DNA from: Oligoflexus sp.
GTDB taxonomy: Bacteria; Bdellovibrionota_B; Oligoflexia; Oligoflexales; Oligoflexaceae
Length of the DNA: 45,812 nucleotides
Reading direction: 5' to 3'
Assembly (NCBI RefSeq): GCF_035712445.1
Contig: NZ_DASTAT010000031.1
Span: 1-45,812 of the forward strand
This document shows positions 23,133-31,441 of this stretch, piece by piece. Numbering within the stretch: position 1 is the stretch's first letter; every line of letters begins with the position of its first letter. Position numbers and translations under genes: made by a program. The notes beneath the pieces are model-generated. The model was not told where the DNA came from. It made no database searches and saw nothing but the letters and a program-made list of their open reading frames with translations.

Positions 23133-25322
23133 TCAGTGCGTGTGTTTCAGAAAGTGAAGCATGAAGGAATAGGCATCCAGATTCTGATCAATTTGCTGCG
23201 CAACGGAACTGCCCATGCCATGACCCGCATCAAAGCGCGTATAAAGCAGCGCCGGAGCGCCGGACGCGGAGGCCGCCTGCAGACGGGCCACCATCTTCCG
23301 GGAATGCCAGGGTGCGACGCGCATGTCGGTGGCTCCGACCTGCATCAGCATCGGAGGATAGTTCGTGCCATCCTTCAGGCGATGATAGGGCGAGTACGCG
23401 TACATCGCTTCGAACTGCTGCTTATCGGCAATGGTGCCATATTCCGTGGAATTGAAGGCGCCATTGGGTTCGCTTTCAATGCGAATCATATCGAAGTAAC
23501 CCACCGAAGCCACCGCAGCCCCGAAGAGTTCAGGACGCTGGGTGATCGCAGCTCCCATCAAAAGGCCGCCGTTGGAACCGCCGATGATCGCGAGTTTTTT
23601 CGGAAGGACATAGTTCTTCGCCACCAGGTGCTCAGCGGCGGCGATGAAGTCATCAAACACATTTTGTTTTTTGGTCAGATATCCCTGCCGATGCCAGGCC
23701 TCGCCGAACTCACTGCCGCCGCGCAGGTTGGCGATCGCATAGCCGACGCCGGACTGAAGAAGGACCGCGCGCGAACCCAAAAACGAGGGTTCGATGCTGA
23801 TGCTGAATCCACCGTAACCATTCAGCACGAAGGGAATAGGCGTGCCGGGTTTGGCACCTTTGGGCAGAATGATATTCACTGGAATCAGCGTGCCATCCTT
23901 TGACTTTGCCATCTCGCGAATGACAGTCACACCGGAAAGGTCCACGGGACTTTTTTCCTGCAGCGCTGTTTTCACCGTCGCTCCGCTTTGCGGCGAGAAG
24001 CGGTAGTAGGCTGTCGGCTCCAGATAGGATCTCTGCGCGAACAGGATATCACCGTTATCAAGCCCGACCACGTTGCTGACGCCCGAGACCGGCGCAGCCT
24101 TGGGTCCTTTTTTGCTTTTGCCGTTCAGATCAAAGGTCCGGATCTCGGAAGGCCCACCCAGCTGATAGGAAACATAGAGCGTCCCCTTGTGCACGGCAAA
24201 GCCCTCACCGCTCGTGATGTCGGTGATGATCGCTTCCTTGCCCTCGGGGATCACGACCTTGGCCTTGGCGAGGTTCACATCCTTAAGGCTCACGTTCATG
24301 ACCTTGCCAAAGGGCGCGTCTTTCAGCGAGATGAAATAGAGATCACCGCGCTCGCCAAAGAAAAATTGCGCGATGTGATCGGGATAGTCGGCGATCATCT
24401 TCCATTGGCCATCCAGGCCTCTTAGAAAATGCTGAAATTCCCCGCCATCACCTTTCTGGACGGCAGCCAGCGCATAACCCGAGGGATGCACGTCGACGAA
24501 GAACATGGCGATGCGTGAAAAGTCCTTGCCCAGCTCAAAGCGATCCTTTTCCGTCGGTGTCCCCAGCTTGTGATAATAAAGCTGGGTATAAAACATCTTG
24601 TCCTGGGCGGGACGTTCGTCGCCGCGCGGATAACGCGTGTAATAGAAACCGCTGCTGTCCGGTGCCCAGGCGAGGTCGCCGCCGGCCGTGCCACCGTTCA
24701 CACCGGGAACGGTTTCAAAAACCCGCTTGCCCGTCGCGATTTCAAAGACGGAGACATCACCGGATTCGCTGCCGTCCACCGACAAGGACGCGGCCACATA
24801 TTTCGCATCGGGCGAGATTTCATACCAATCGATCGCCACCTTGCCTTTGGGTTCGATGGCATCCGGATCTATCACGATGCGTTCCTGGGCCGTTTGATCC
24901 GGCGAGGGCAGAGTCACGAGAAAGCGGCGCTGCTTCGGCGGCTGCTGCTTGAGCGCAAAGATCTGGCCTTTCACCGCCTTGAGATCGCGATAGCTGACCG
25001 AGGTGCTGCCCAATATTTCATTGAGTTGCTGGCGGATTTTATCGCGGCCTTCGAGGCCATCGAGATAGGAGCGGGCATACTCATTCTGCTGCTTGATGAA
25101 TTCCTGAACGTCCTTGCTATCATTCGATTCCAGCCAGCGGTAAGGGTCGGTGACCTGGACGCCGTGATGCTCATCGACCACGGGTTTCACCAGAGTGGCT
25201 GGCGGGGGACCGAGTTTGGTCGCGGTTTTTTCCGCGGAGGTGTTCGCGGGCGGAACGGATGTGCAGCCAAAGATAAGAAAAAAGGCGGTCGAATAGGACA
25301 GCCATCGGGCAGGGGCGTGCAT
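23133..25322 (-). CDS. Lipoprotein prolyl oligopeptidase (family S9A)
   Basis: This 729-residue serine peptidase cuts after proline in short peptides. It has a lipobox (FGC, Cys20), so it is anchored in the envelope, not cytoplasmic like most relatives. The N-terminal POP motif DPYRWLE and a seven-bladed propeller (about 90-450) are followed by the hydrolase domain. The triad is Ser583 in GGSNGG, Asp666 in GATDMRV and His701 in DAGHGMG. PFVLNGYGGFSIS and SEFGEAWHRQG are further family stretches. AAGGAG lies 5 bases before the ATG. The size fits S9A enzymes (about 700). It is likely to trim peptides in the periplasm before uptake, for example by the POT transporter upstream. Confidence 0.93.
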   Translation of the reverse strand: MHAPARWLSYSTAFFLIFGCTSVPPANTSAEKTATKLGPPPATLVKPVVDEHHGVQVTDPYRWLESNDSKDVQEFIKQQNEYARSYLDGLEGRDKIRQQLNEILGSTSVSYRDLKAVKGQIFALKQQPPKQRRFLVTLPSPDQTAQERIVIDPDAIEPKGKVAIDWYEISPDAKYVAASLSVDGSESGDVSVFEIATGKRVFETVPGVNGGTAGGDLAWAPDSSGFYYTRYPRGDERPAQDKMFYTQLYYHKLGTPTEKDRFELGKDFSRIAMFFVDVHPSGYALAAVQKGDGGEFQHFLRGLDGQWKMIADYPDHIAQFFFGERGDLYFISLKDAPFGKVMNVSLKDVNLAKAKVVIPEGKEAIITDITSGEGFAVHKGTLYVSYQLGGPSEIRTFDLNGKSKKGPKAAPVSGVSNVVGLDNGDILFAQRSYLEPTAYYRFSPQSGATVKTALQEKSPVDLSGVTVIREMAKSKDGTLIPVNIILPKGAKPGTPIPFVLNGYGGFSISIEPSFLGSRAVLLQSGVGYAIANLRGGSEFGEAWHRQGYLTKKQNVFDDFIAAAEHLVAKNYVLPKKLAIIGGSNGGLLMGAAITQRPELFGAAVASVGYFDMIRIESEPNGAFNSTEYGTIADKQQFEAMYAYSPYHRLKDGTNYPPMLMQVGATDMRVAPWHSRKMVARLQAASASGAPALLYTRFDAGHGMGSSVAQQIDQNLDAYSFMLHFLKHTH

Positions 25323-25401
25323 GAGAACTCCTTATGGGCAGATAACGAAGACCTGAATGCAGCAGGCCAGCTGCTGCTTTAGCACCTGGAAGGGGTGGTC
25401 A

Positions 25402-25953
25402 TCAAGAAGAAGCCGCAGCCGTCGCGGCCCGAAGTGGAAGTTCGAAGAGCATGGTGTCGCGAGGGCCATCCCGCAGCATCATGTGCTCATGAATAAGGCC
25501 CATGGATTTAAAGCCGCATTTGCGCAGAACGCCCTGCGACGCCTTGTTACGACGATCACAGGAGGCCGTCAGACGAGTCAGGGGCATCCGTTCTTCGACA
25601 TGGGCGATCAGTCTTTGCGCGGCTTCAGTCGCATAGCCCTGCCCCCACACATCGCGAGCCAGGGAAAAACCAAAGGCCGCATAGGGCAGCTGCTCATCCA
25701 CTTCCAAGGAAACGGCGCCCAGCATGCGGGGATCGCTTTTTTTTCGAATGGCAAGGACGATGTAGCGCCGTGGATTGTCGTCCTGCCAATCCAGGACCTG
25801 CTGAACGAAGTCCTGAGTCTCTTTGAGAGTATTGGGCCCCCAATTCTGATAGCGCACCACATCAGGATCAGACGCGTAACGATGAATGGCCGTGACATCG
25901 TCTTTGGTGACTTCATCCAGAATCAGACGCTGACTTTCCAAATGGATGGGCAT
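25402..25953 (-). CDS. GNAT acetyltransferase (RimJ/RimL type)
   Basis: This 183-residue cytoplasmic protein of the ribosomal-protein/aminoglycoside acetyltransferase group has the N-terminal pattern ESQRLILDEVTKDDV. The acetyl-CoA loop is DVWGQGYATEA (Q/R-x-x-G-x-G/A) at about residues 112-122. SQGVLRKCGFKSMG follows at about 150, also typical of RimJ/RimL. The substrate is unknown. The start at 25953 keeps the conserved N-terminus. It has only a weak ribosome site (AGAAAGAG), and further in-frame starts up to 25992 cannot be excluded. Confidence 0.82.
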   Translation of the reverse strand: MPIHLESQRLILDEVTKDDVTAIHRYASDPDVVRYQNWGPNTLKETQDFVQQVLDWQDDNPRRYIVLAIRKKSDPRMLGAVSLEVDEQLPYAAFGFSLARDVWGQGYATEAAQRLIAHVEERMPLTRLTASCDRRNKASQGVLRKCGFKSMGLIHEHMMLRDGPRDTMLFELPLRAATAAASS

Positions 25954-26255
25954 GCTGCGACTCTTTCTTCCAGTTCGTTTCATGATCCGCATGGTAGGGC
26001 ATCAGTTTCAGGCAAACAATTACATTTTGCGCCGGCTGCATAATTGTCTGTAGACGGGCCGAACCGTGGGGAAGCCGGCCGTTTCGCAATGCGTATGATC
26101 ATGGCAACGCATTCGGCGGCCTGCATTCCCGCAGCTTTTTTCAAGAGTTTCTGCAGTTTCCAGGTGATCCTGACATCCAAGTAATCTAGTATGGAAAGAG
26201 TACAATCCAGCAAAAGGCTCGCCGTGTTGCGGGCATTCGCCAGGGGGACCCTTGC
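25954..26255. other. Divergent intergenic region without a gene
   Basis: This 302-base region lies between the GNAT start (minus) and the DUF5360 start (plus). A 78-codon minus-strand frame exists here, but it starts at TTG without a ribosome site, so I do not call it. I see no clear promoter or hairpin with a T-run. Local composition is mixed, with no repeats. Confidence 0.45.
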
Positions 26256-26690
26256 ATGGCCCGACCAAAGCAGCGCATGTTTTCGGCGCCGGACCTACTA
26301 CCACCAGGGCTTCGCACCTGTTTTCTGGTCGTGGATATCGGCTTTATCCTCTATTGGGTCCTGGTGGCCTTCGAGCATATTCCGCGCGCGTGGTTATTCA
26401 AGAACCACGATGAACCCCTGCTCATGGATTGGAGCCGGTCCTTTCTGGTCCTTTATGCTTTGATTGCCTTCACGGGTCTTCTGACCCTTTACCTGGCCGC
26501 CCGCCGCTCGGGCAAGGCCCTGCCCATGGCGCTTTTATCGCTGGCTTTCTCATTCTGCGCGGGCCTTCAGGCACTCAGCTTCTGGACCCTGCGCAGCGAT
26601 TTTTCCTGGATCTGGTGGCTGCCGAATCTCTTTCTTTTGCTTTATCCGCTGCCTTTTCTGCTCTTCATCGTGAGGCGCAGCGGCCGCTGA
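26256..26690 (+). CDS. DUF5360 (YvaD-like) membrane protein
   Basis: This is a 144-residue membrane protein with four hydrophobic helices. The pattern FLVVDIGFILYWVL ... RAWLFKNHDEPLLMDW ... CAGLQALSFW ... WIWWLPNLFLLLYPL matches the DUF5360 family known from Bacillus subtilis YvaD. Its function is unknown. AGGGGGA is located about 7 bases before the ATG. Its stop is 2 bases from the stop of the convergent propeller gene. Mostly a Firmicute family in my memory, so its presence here may reflect transfer; this is weak inference. Confidence 0.75.
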   Translation: MARPKQRMFSAPDLLPPGLRTCFLVVDIGFILYWVLVAFEHIPRAWLFKNHDEPLLMDWSRSFLVLYALIAFTGLLTLYLAARRSGKALPMALLSLAFSFCAGLQALSFWTLRSDFSWIWWLPNLFLLLYPLPFLLFIVRRSGR

Positions 26691-26692
26691 GT

Positions 26693-27856
26693 TCAATCGC
26701 GCAGCAGGATGGTTCCATCACGACCCAGCGCGAAGACGTCGCCGCCCGCTGTCACCTGCAGGGCTTCGGGCAGACCGATAACACCATACAAATGACTCCA
26801 TAGTCTTTGGCCATCAGCCGCGTATTTTAAAATTAAATAACGATCGGCGGTTCCCGCCCATCCTGATTTCACATAACTCGAAGCCAGCACATACGCATAA
26901 CCTCCAGCATCTGTCGCAATATCCACGGCGCGATCCTGGTAAGGTCCCTGATAAAGATCGAGAGTTTGCAGCTGCCCGTTCTCTGTGAGGTGCAGCACGC
27001 GGAGATCCCAGCCTGCGGTCTGATCCGTGACGCGGGTGCCGGTTAACCAAATCGAATGATCCGCGGCCAAGGTCAGCGCAGAGCCGCCCTGATCGAACTG
27101 CCAGAGTTCCCGACCATCCGCATCGAAGCGCATTGTTTTGCCGAGCGGCGCACGCATGTGGGTCGCCGTCACGGTTCCATCCGCCGCGCTTACGATCGCT
27201 GTGGTGGGAACATCATGCTTCCAAAGCAGAGCGCCATCGGCTGCGACACGAAAGAGCTGAGAAAAACCGCCTATGTAAAGGCTCTGATCAGGTCCCGAGG
27301 CGCCGCTGCGCCGGTCGAAGCCTAGACCATCATCACCACCGCTGTCATACCGAAAGGAAGCCTCCACCTCGCCCGCCGTGCTGTAACGCAGCGCGAGGAT
27401 GTCGGCATCCCGCGCATCATTCACACCGAGCCACCAAAATCCCGCGTTCGCCAAGGCCACGAGGGTATTGCTGACGAAATGCGGCTCCTCCTTTTGCCAA
27501 AGCGGATCGAGCGTGAGCGGATCCAGGGCGACGAGCAGCGAATCGGTGCCGTCCGCTTTTTGCATGCTGAGGCTGAGATAAAGAATTCCCTCGTGCCACA
27601 GAAGATCGCGCGGCAGCCAGCTTTCACCCTGGGCAGCGGGAAATACACGACTGATCGCCAAACGTCCACCCAGGTCATAGCTGTTCACGAGTATGGCCTC
27701 GCCATAGGATTCCTGGCAGGTCACGTAACTCTGTCCCGACGGTGCAAGAGCAAGGTCAACGGGCTGGCAGTCACCCAAAGGGGCATTCCATTCCACACGC
27801 GCAGCGCCCAACGCAGTCCATGACAATGCAAAGCCGAGCAGCCAGAGGGCTTTCAT
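26693..27856 (-). CDS. Secreted beta-propeller protein (SBBP/PQQ-like repeats)
   Basis: This is a 387-residue exported protein. A signal peptide (about 1-18) begins at the ATG 27856, which has GGAG upstream; an ATG/GTG 57 bases further upstream has none. The mature part is made of repeated strand blocks such as WQFDQGGSALTLAADHSIWLTG, LGAGGDV-type turns and YLILKYAADGQRLWSHLYG. The last is the motif of SBBP/delta-60-type propellers (Y-x-A-D-G-x-x-x-W). About six to seven blades fit the length. Cys residues are only near the N-terminus. Function unknown: secreted propellers often bind partners rather than catalyse. It lies back to back with maeB and convergent with DUF5360. Confidence 0.8.
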   Translation of the reverse strand: MKALWLLGFALSWTALGAARVEWNAPLGDCQPVDLALAPSGQSYVTCQESYGEAILVNSYDLGGRLAISRVFPAAQGESWLPRDLLWHEGILYLSLSMQKADGTDSLLVALDPLTLDPLWQKEEPHFVSNTLVALANAGFWWLGVNDARDADILALRYSTAGEVEASFRYDSGGDDGLGFDRRSGASGPDQSLYIGGFSQLFRVAADGALLWKHDVPTTAIVSAADGTVTATHMRAPLGKTMRFDADGRELWQFDQGGSALTLAADHSIWLTGTRVTDQTAGWDLRVLHLTENGQLQTLDLYQGPYQDRAVDIATDAGGYAYVLASSYVKSGWAGTADRYLILKYAADGQRLWSHLYGVIGLPEALQVTAGGDVFALGRDGTILLRD

Positions 27857-28030
27857 AAGGGATCTCCATAATAGGTCGTGAAGCTCCCGAAAGAAGGCGT
27901 GGGCGAAGTGCATGTCTTTCGGAATGTGAATGTTGGGAAGGTTCCCTCTCTTTAATTAGCGATCCCCGTCTTTAAAATCAAGGTGAAATGCATGGGGCGC
28001 ATTATGAAGAAAACGCGAACAGTATCGGGT

Positions 28031-28059
28031 TTGACAGCCTGAGGGGGGAGGGATAGCAT
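28031..28059 (+). promoter_or_regulatory. Sigma-70 type promoter for maeB
   Basis: A consensus -35 TTGACA (28031-28036) is followed after 17 bases by TAGCAT (28054-28059, 4 of 6 matches). The leader would be about 33 bases and the AAGGA ribosome site at 28085-28089 is inside it. Confidence 0.6.
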
Positions 28060-28098
28060 GAACATTCAATCGCTCCCGATTTGAAGGAATAAAAGGTC

Positions 28099-30411
28099 AT
28101 GAGTAACCATAAAGAAGCAGCTGATAACGAAGTCCAGAAAATCATGGAACAGGAGGCGCTGGATTATCACCGCCGTTCGCCGGCGGGAAAGATATACACG
28201 GGCATCAAAAAGCCTGCGGCGACGCAGCGTGATCTGACTCTGGCTTATTCTCCGGGTGTCGCCATTCCCTGTCTGGAAATTGAAAAGAATGAAGAGGACT
28301 CTTTCATCTACACAGGGCGCGGCAACCTGGTTGGCGTGATTTCCAACGGCACGGCGGTCCTGGGCCTGGGTGATATCGGCCCGCATGCAGCCAAGCCGGT
28401 GATGGAAGGCAAGGCCATGCTCTTCAAAAAATTTGCCGACATCGATGTCTTTGATATTGAAGTGGACGCCAAGGATCCTGATCAGTTCATCGCCTGCGTG
28501 AAAGCCCTGGAACCCACCTTCGGCGGGATCAACCTTGAGGATATCAAGGCGCCTGAGTGTTTTTACATTGAAGAAAAACTGCGCGAGCAGATGAATATAC
28601 CTGTTTTTCATGATGATCAGCATGGGACGGCCATCATTGCTGCTGCAGCTTTTTTGAACGCGCTGGAAGTCGCCGAGAAAAAGATTGAAAACGTGCGCGT
28701 GGTATTTTCCGGTGCCGGTGCGGCGGCGATTGCCTGCGCCAATCTCTTTTTATCGCTCGGTGTGAAGCCGCGGAATCTGATTCTGTGTGACAGTAAGGGT
28801 GTGGTTCATAAAGGCCGCAAGGATTTGAATCAGTATAAGGAAAGGTTCGCGCTTGATATCGAGCTGCGGACTTTGGCCGAGGCGCTGGATGGTGCGGATG
28901 CCTTTGTCGGCGTATCGGTGGCCAAGGCCTTGAGTGCCGACATGATTCTGAAAATGGCGCTCAATCCCATTATCTTTGCACTCGCGAATCCCGAGCCGGA
29001 AATTCGGCCCGATGCGGCGCGTGCGGTGCGGCCGGATGCGATCGTGGCGACCGGGCGTTCGGATTATCCGAACCAGGTGAATAACGTGCTGGGTTTTCCC
29101 TTTATTTTCCGTGGGGCCCTGGATGTCCGGGCGCGGGTGATCAATGAGGAGATGAAGCTGGCCGCTGTGCGGGCGATTGCGGCGCTGGCGCGCGAGAGCG
29201 TGCCGGATGCCGTGATGAAGGCTTATAAGGATGGTGAAGTTTATCAGTTTGGTCGGGATTATTTGATTCCGAAGCCGGTGGATCCGCGGGTGCTGTTCCA
29301 TGTCGCGCCCGCTGTCGCGAAGGCGGCGATGGATTCGGGGGTGGCGCGCCGGCCGATTGATATTGCGCGTTATGCGGAGCAGATCGAGCATATCCTTGGA
29401 CCAACGCAGAGCATGATGCGGTCGATCCAGCGGCAGATTCATGCGGTGCATAAGAACAAACAGAGGAAGGCGCGGATCGTTATTCCGAATTCCTATGATC
29501 GGCGGATTTTAAGAGCCGCGGCGCAGGTCATTGATGAAGGGGATTTGGAAATTTCTTTGATTGGGAATCCTGAGCGGATTCTGATCAATGCCGAGAAGTT
29601 TGGGCTGATCAATTTTAGAGATAAGGTTGAGATCATCGCGCCGGTGCATAGCAAGAAATTTGATGAGTATGCCGCGCGGCTCTTTGAAGAGCGGCAGCGG
29701 AAAGGTGTGTCGCAGAGCGGGGCGCGGCAGCTGCTTCATAACTATAACTACTTTGCGGCGATGATGCTGCAGTGTGGGGATGCGGATGGGATTGTGTCGG
29801 GTGTGGTCGAGCCTTACGGGCCTTCCATTCGGCCGCTCTTGGAAGTGATCGGCGTGCATGATGAGCAGACGCTGGCTGGTATCTATATGGTGATGCAAAG
29901 GGATCGGCAGTTTTTCTTCGCGGATTGCACCGTCAATGAAAATCCGAATGCGGTGAAGCTGGCTGAGATTGTTTTGAGCACAGTGGCGGTGGCGGAGCGT
30001 TATACCAACGATCCGATTCGCGTGGCCATGCTGAGTTTTTCGAGTTTTGGTGCGAGCCGTTCGCCCGATGCCGGGAAGGTTGCCGAGGCGGTGAAGATCG
30101 TGAGGAAGCTGCGGCCGGAGCTGGAGATCGATGGAGAGATGCAGGCGGATGTGGCTTTGAATGAAGGGCTGAGGGAGCGGGAGTTTCCTTTCTGTGGTTT
30201 GACCGGGGATGCCAATGTTTTGATTTTCCCGGATCTGGCCTCGGCGAATATTTCGTATAAGATGATGGCGCAGATTGGGAATGCGTCTTTGATTGGACCG
30301 ATTCTGCATGGGATGAGAAAGCCGGCGAATGTGCTGCAGATCAGCGCGACGACGGATGAGGTGGTGAATATGATTTATGTGACCGCGCATCAGGCTATGG
30401 AGCGTTGGTGA
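28099..30411 (+). CDS. maeB: NADP-dependent malic enzyme with phosphotransacetylase-like domain (MaeB)
   Basis: This 770-residue cytoplasmic enzyme decarboxylates malate to pyruvate with NADP reduction. The N-terminal malic domain (about 20-150) shows [42 protein letters not shown] and HDDQHGTAI. The NAD(P) fold (about 160-400) shows [17 protein letters not shown] and [12 protein letters not shown]. The C-terminal half (about 430-765) is the Pta-like domain, which binds acetyl-CoA and regulates activity but does not catalyse. Length and order match E. coli MaeB (759). Codon choice changes inside the gene. The second half uses many more CGG and GGG codons than the first (see findings). A strong terminator follows, so it is a single-gene unit. 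Confidence 0.95.
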   Translation: MSNHKEAADNEVQKIMEQEALDYHRRSPAGKIYTGIKKPAATQRDLTLAYSPGVAIPCLEIEKNEEDSFIYTGRGNLVGVISNGTAVLGLGDIGPHAAKPVMEGKAMLFKKFADIDVFDIEVDAKDPDQFIACVKALEPTFGGINLEDIKAPECFYIEEKLREQMNIPVFHDDQHGTAIIAAAAFLNALEVAEKKIENVRVVFSGAGAAAIACANLFLSLGVKPRNLILCDSKGVVHKGRKDLNQYKERFALDIELRTLAEALDGADAFVGVSVAKALSADMILKMALNPIIFALANPEPEIRPDAARAVRPDAIVATGRSDYPNQVNNVLGFPFIFRGALDVRARVINEEMKLAAVRAIAALARESVPDAVMKAYKDGEVYQFGRDYLIPKPVDPRVLFHVAPAVAKAAMDSGVARRPIDIARYAEQIEHILGPTQSMMRSIQRQIHAVHKNKQRKARIVIPNSYDRRILRAAAQVIDEGDLEISLIGNPERILINAEKFGLINFRDKVEIIAPVHSKKFDEYAARLFEERQRKGVSQSGARQLLHNYNYFAAMMLQCGDADGIVSGVVEPYGPSIRPLLEVIGVHDEQTLAGIYMVMQRDRQFFFADCTVNENPNAVKLAEIVLSTVAVAERYTNDPIRVAMLSFSSFGASRSPDAGKVAEAVKIVRKLRPELEIDGEMQADVALNEGLREREFPFCGLTGDANVLIFPDLASANISYKMMAQIGNASLIGPILHGMRKPANVLQISATTDEVVNMIYVTAHQAMERW

Positions 30412-30420
30412 GGAAGGAAG

Positions 30421-30449
30421 GGATCTGGCGAGAGGCCAGATCCTTTTTT
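30421..30449 (+). terminator. Rho-independent terminator of maeB
   Basis: A perfect 9-bp stem (GGATCTGGC 30421-30429 with GCCAGATCC 30435-30443) carries a GAGAG loop, followed by TTTTTT. It lies 10 bases after the maeB stop and ends 1 base before the convergent gene's stop at 30451. Confidence 0.92.
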
Positions 30450-30450
30450 C

Positions 30451-30810
30451 TTATTTCAGGTCAGCGCCGCCGGCGAGCCAGTCGAGAAGGATTTTGCCTT
30501 CGTCGGTGTTTTTGAAGTTAGGTTCGTCTTGAGGCATAACTGAGCTGTCAGTAGCCTTGATCCGTTTCGCCATCTCAGCGGCGACAGGCTTGATTTGAGC
30601 CAATGACGTCAACTCGGTGTTTCTCGCACTGTTGCCTTTGCCGTGACAGTCACTTGTCGCACAGTTTTTGTCGATGATCGCTTGAGTGTTGGCTTCATAG
30701 GTGTAGGTTGAAGTTGGAGCAGCCTCTTCCTCATCATCTTTGCTGCCGCAAGCGGTGAGGACCAGACTCATGAAAGAGACAGAAATCAAGCTAAAAGCCA
30801 GTGCTTTCAT
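30451..30810 (-). CDS. Small c-type cytochrome-like lipoprotein
   Basis: This 119-residue lipoprotein has lipobox LTAC (Cys21) and a linker rich in Asp/Glu and Ala/Thr. The single haem-attachment motif CATSDCH (about 50-56) has four residues between the cysteines, where two are usual. MPQDEP at about 92-97 supplies a probable axial Met. The pattern is the one of small periplasmic electron carriers with CxxxxCH or related spacing; haem attachment is likely but not proven. TGGAG precedes the ATG. The receiver gene lies 82 bases upstream on the same strand, possibly in one transcript. Function unknown beyond electron transfer. Confidence 0.78.
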   Translation of the reverse strand: MKALAFSLISVSFMSLVLTACGSKDDEEEAAPTSTYTYEANTQAIIDKNCATSDCHGKGNSARNTELTSLAQIKPVAAEMAKRIKATDSSVMPQDEPNFKNTDEGKILLDWLAGGADLK

Positions 30811-30892
30811 AACGGGAACTCCAGTAGTGTAAAAATGGCTATAGAAAATGTTAGGGCTTTCCATAGCCGAGAGCAAGTGATCGCGCGCATTC

Positions 30893-31243
30893 TTAAAAGA
30901 CTCTTTGCAGTTCCTGGAAGAAACTTTCCGTATCCTGCCATTTGCTGACGAAGGTATAGGGGTGAAGAACCACTGTGGGATCAGCATCTTCCACATGATT
31001 GGTGGTGCTGATGAGGGCCACGGGCCGGTTGATTTTATATTGATTGAGGATCTCCAGGACTTCGTCTCCGGTTCCATCTGAAAGATCGTAATCGACCATG
31101 AAGGCATCGTAGCCTTTCAGATTGGTGAGTTTGAATTGTTTCAGGCTGGAGACGCTGACAATGTCGAATCCATAGTCTTTCGAGGCTTTTTCGGCGATCG
31201 AAACAAACACGGGATCATCGTCGATCAGCAGTACTTTTTTCAT
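30893..31243 (-). CDS. Stand-alone response regulator receiver (CheY-like)
   Basis: This 116-residue single-domain protein has all receiver residues: acidic pair Asp8-Asp9-Asp10, phospho-accepting Asp51 in FMVDYDLSDG, the Thr in LISTTN (about 80) and the conserved Lys in FVSKW (about 101). There is no output domain, so it works through protein contacts, as CheY or Spo0F do. AGGAG is 7 bases before the ATG. No histidine kinase is next to it. The downstream gene (82 bases) encodes the small cytochrome-like lipoprotein. Partner unknown. Confidence 0.9.
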   Translation of the reverse strand: MKKVLLIDDDPVFVSIAEKASKDYGFDIVSVSSLKQFKLTNLKGYDAFMVDYDLSDGTGDEVLEILNQYKINRPVALISTTNHVEDADPTVVLHPYTFVSKWQDTESFFQELQRVF

Positions 31244-31396
31244 GTCGCATCTCCTCTATCCAGGGCCCATGGCATCAGGTGCCCTCATTTTTTATCGAGG
31301 AAGAGTCGCAAAGACTGTCTTACCATTTGGGACGGATTGGGATTTGGGAAGGGTTCCGGATGGTTGGCGTTGAAAAGAGGAGGACGGAAGGGCGGG

Positions 31397-31428
31397 AATT
31401 AAAAGGCTCCAGCCGAGGGGCCGGAGCC
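31397..31428 (-). terminator. Terminator of the collagen-like gene
   Basis: GGCTCC and GGAGCC arms (31405-31410 and 31423-31428) with further GGC/GCC pairing form a stem of about 10 bp with a short loop. On the minus strand it is followed by TTTTAATT. It begins 13 bases after the stop at 31442. Confidence 0.8.
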
Positions 31429-31441
31429 GTTTTGTTCAGGT

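Noticed and set aside
25980..26213. 77-residue minus-strand frame between the GNAT and DUF5360 genes
   Set aside because: It starts at TTG with no ribosome site, and its C-terminus runs into the GNAT leader with no conserved pattern.
28058..28084. Eight-codon upstream frame before maeB with a strong Shine-Dalgarno-like sequence
   Set aside because: It overlaps the -10 region of a consensus-like promoter, so it would lie upstream of the transcript start.
28750..30390. Two long minus-strand frames opposite maeB
   Set aside because: The products are His/Arg-rich without domains and lack ribosome sites; maeB is certain.
31262..31293. AGGGC/GCCCT hairpin followed by a T-run on the plus strand
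   Set aside because: No plus-strand gene ends nearby; it lies in the leader of the minus-strand receiver gene and may be chance.
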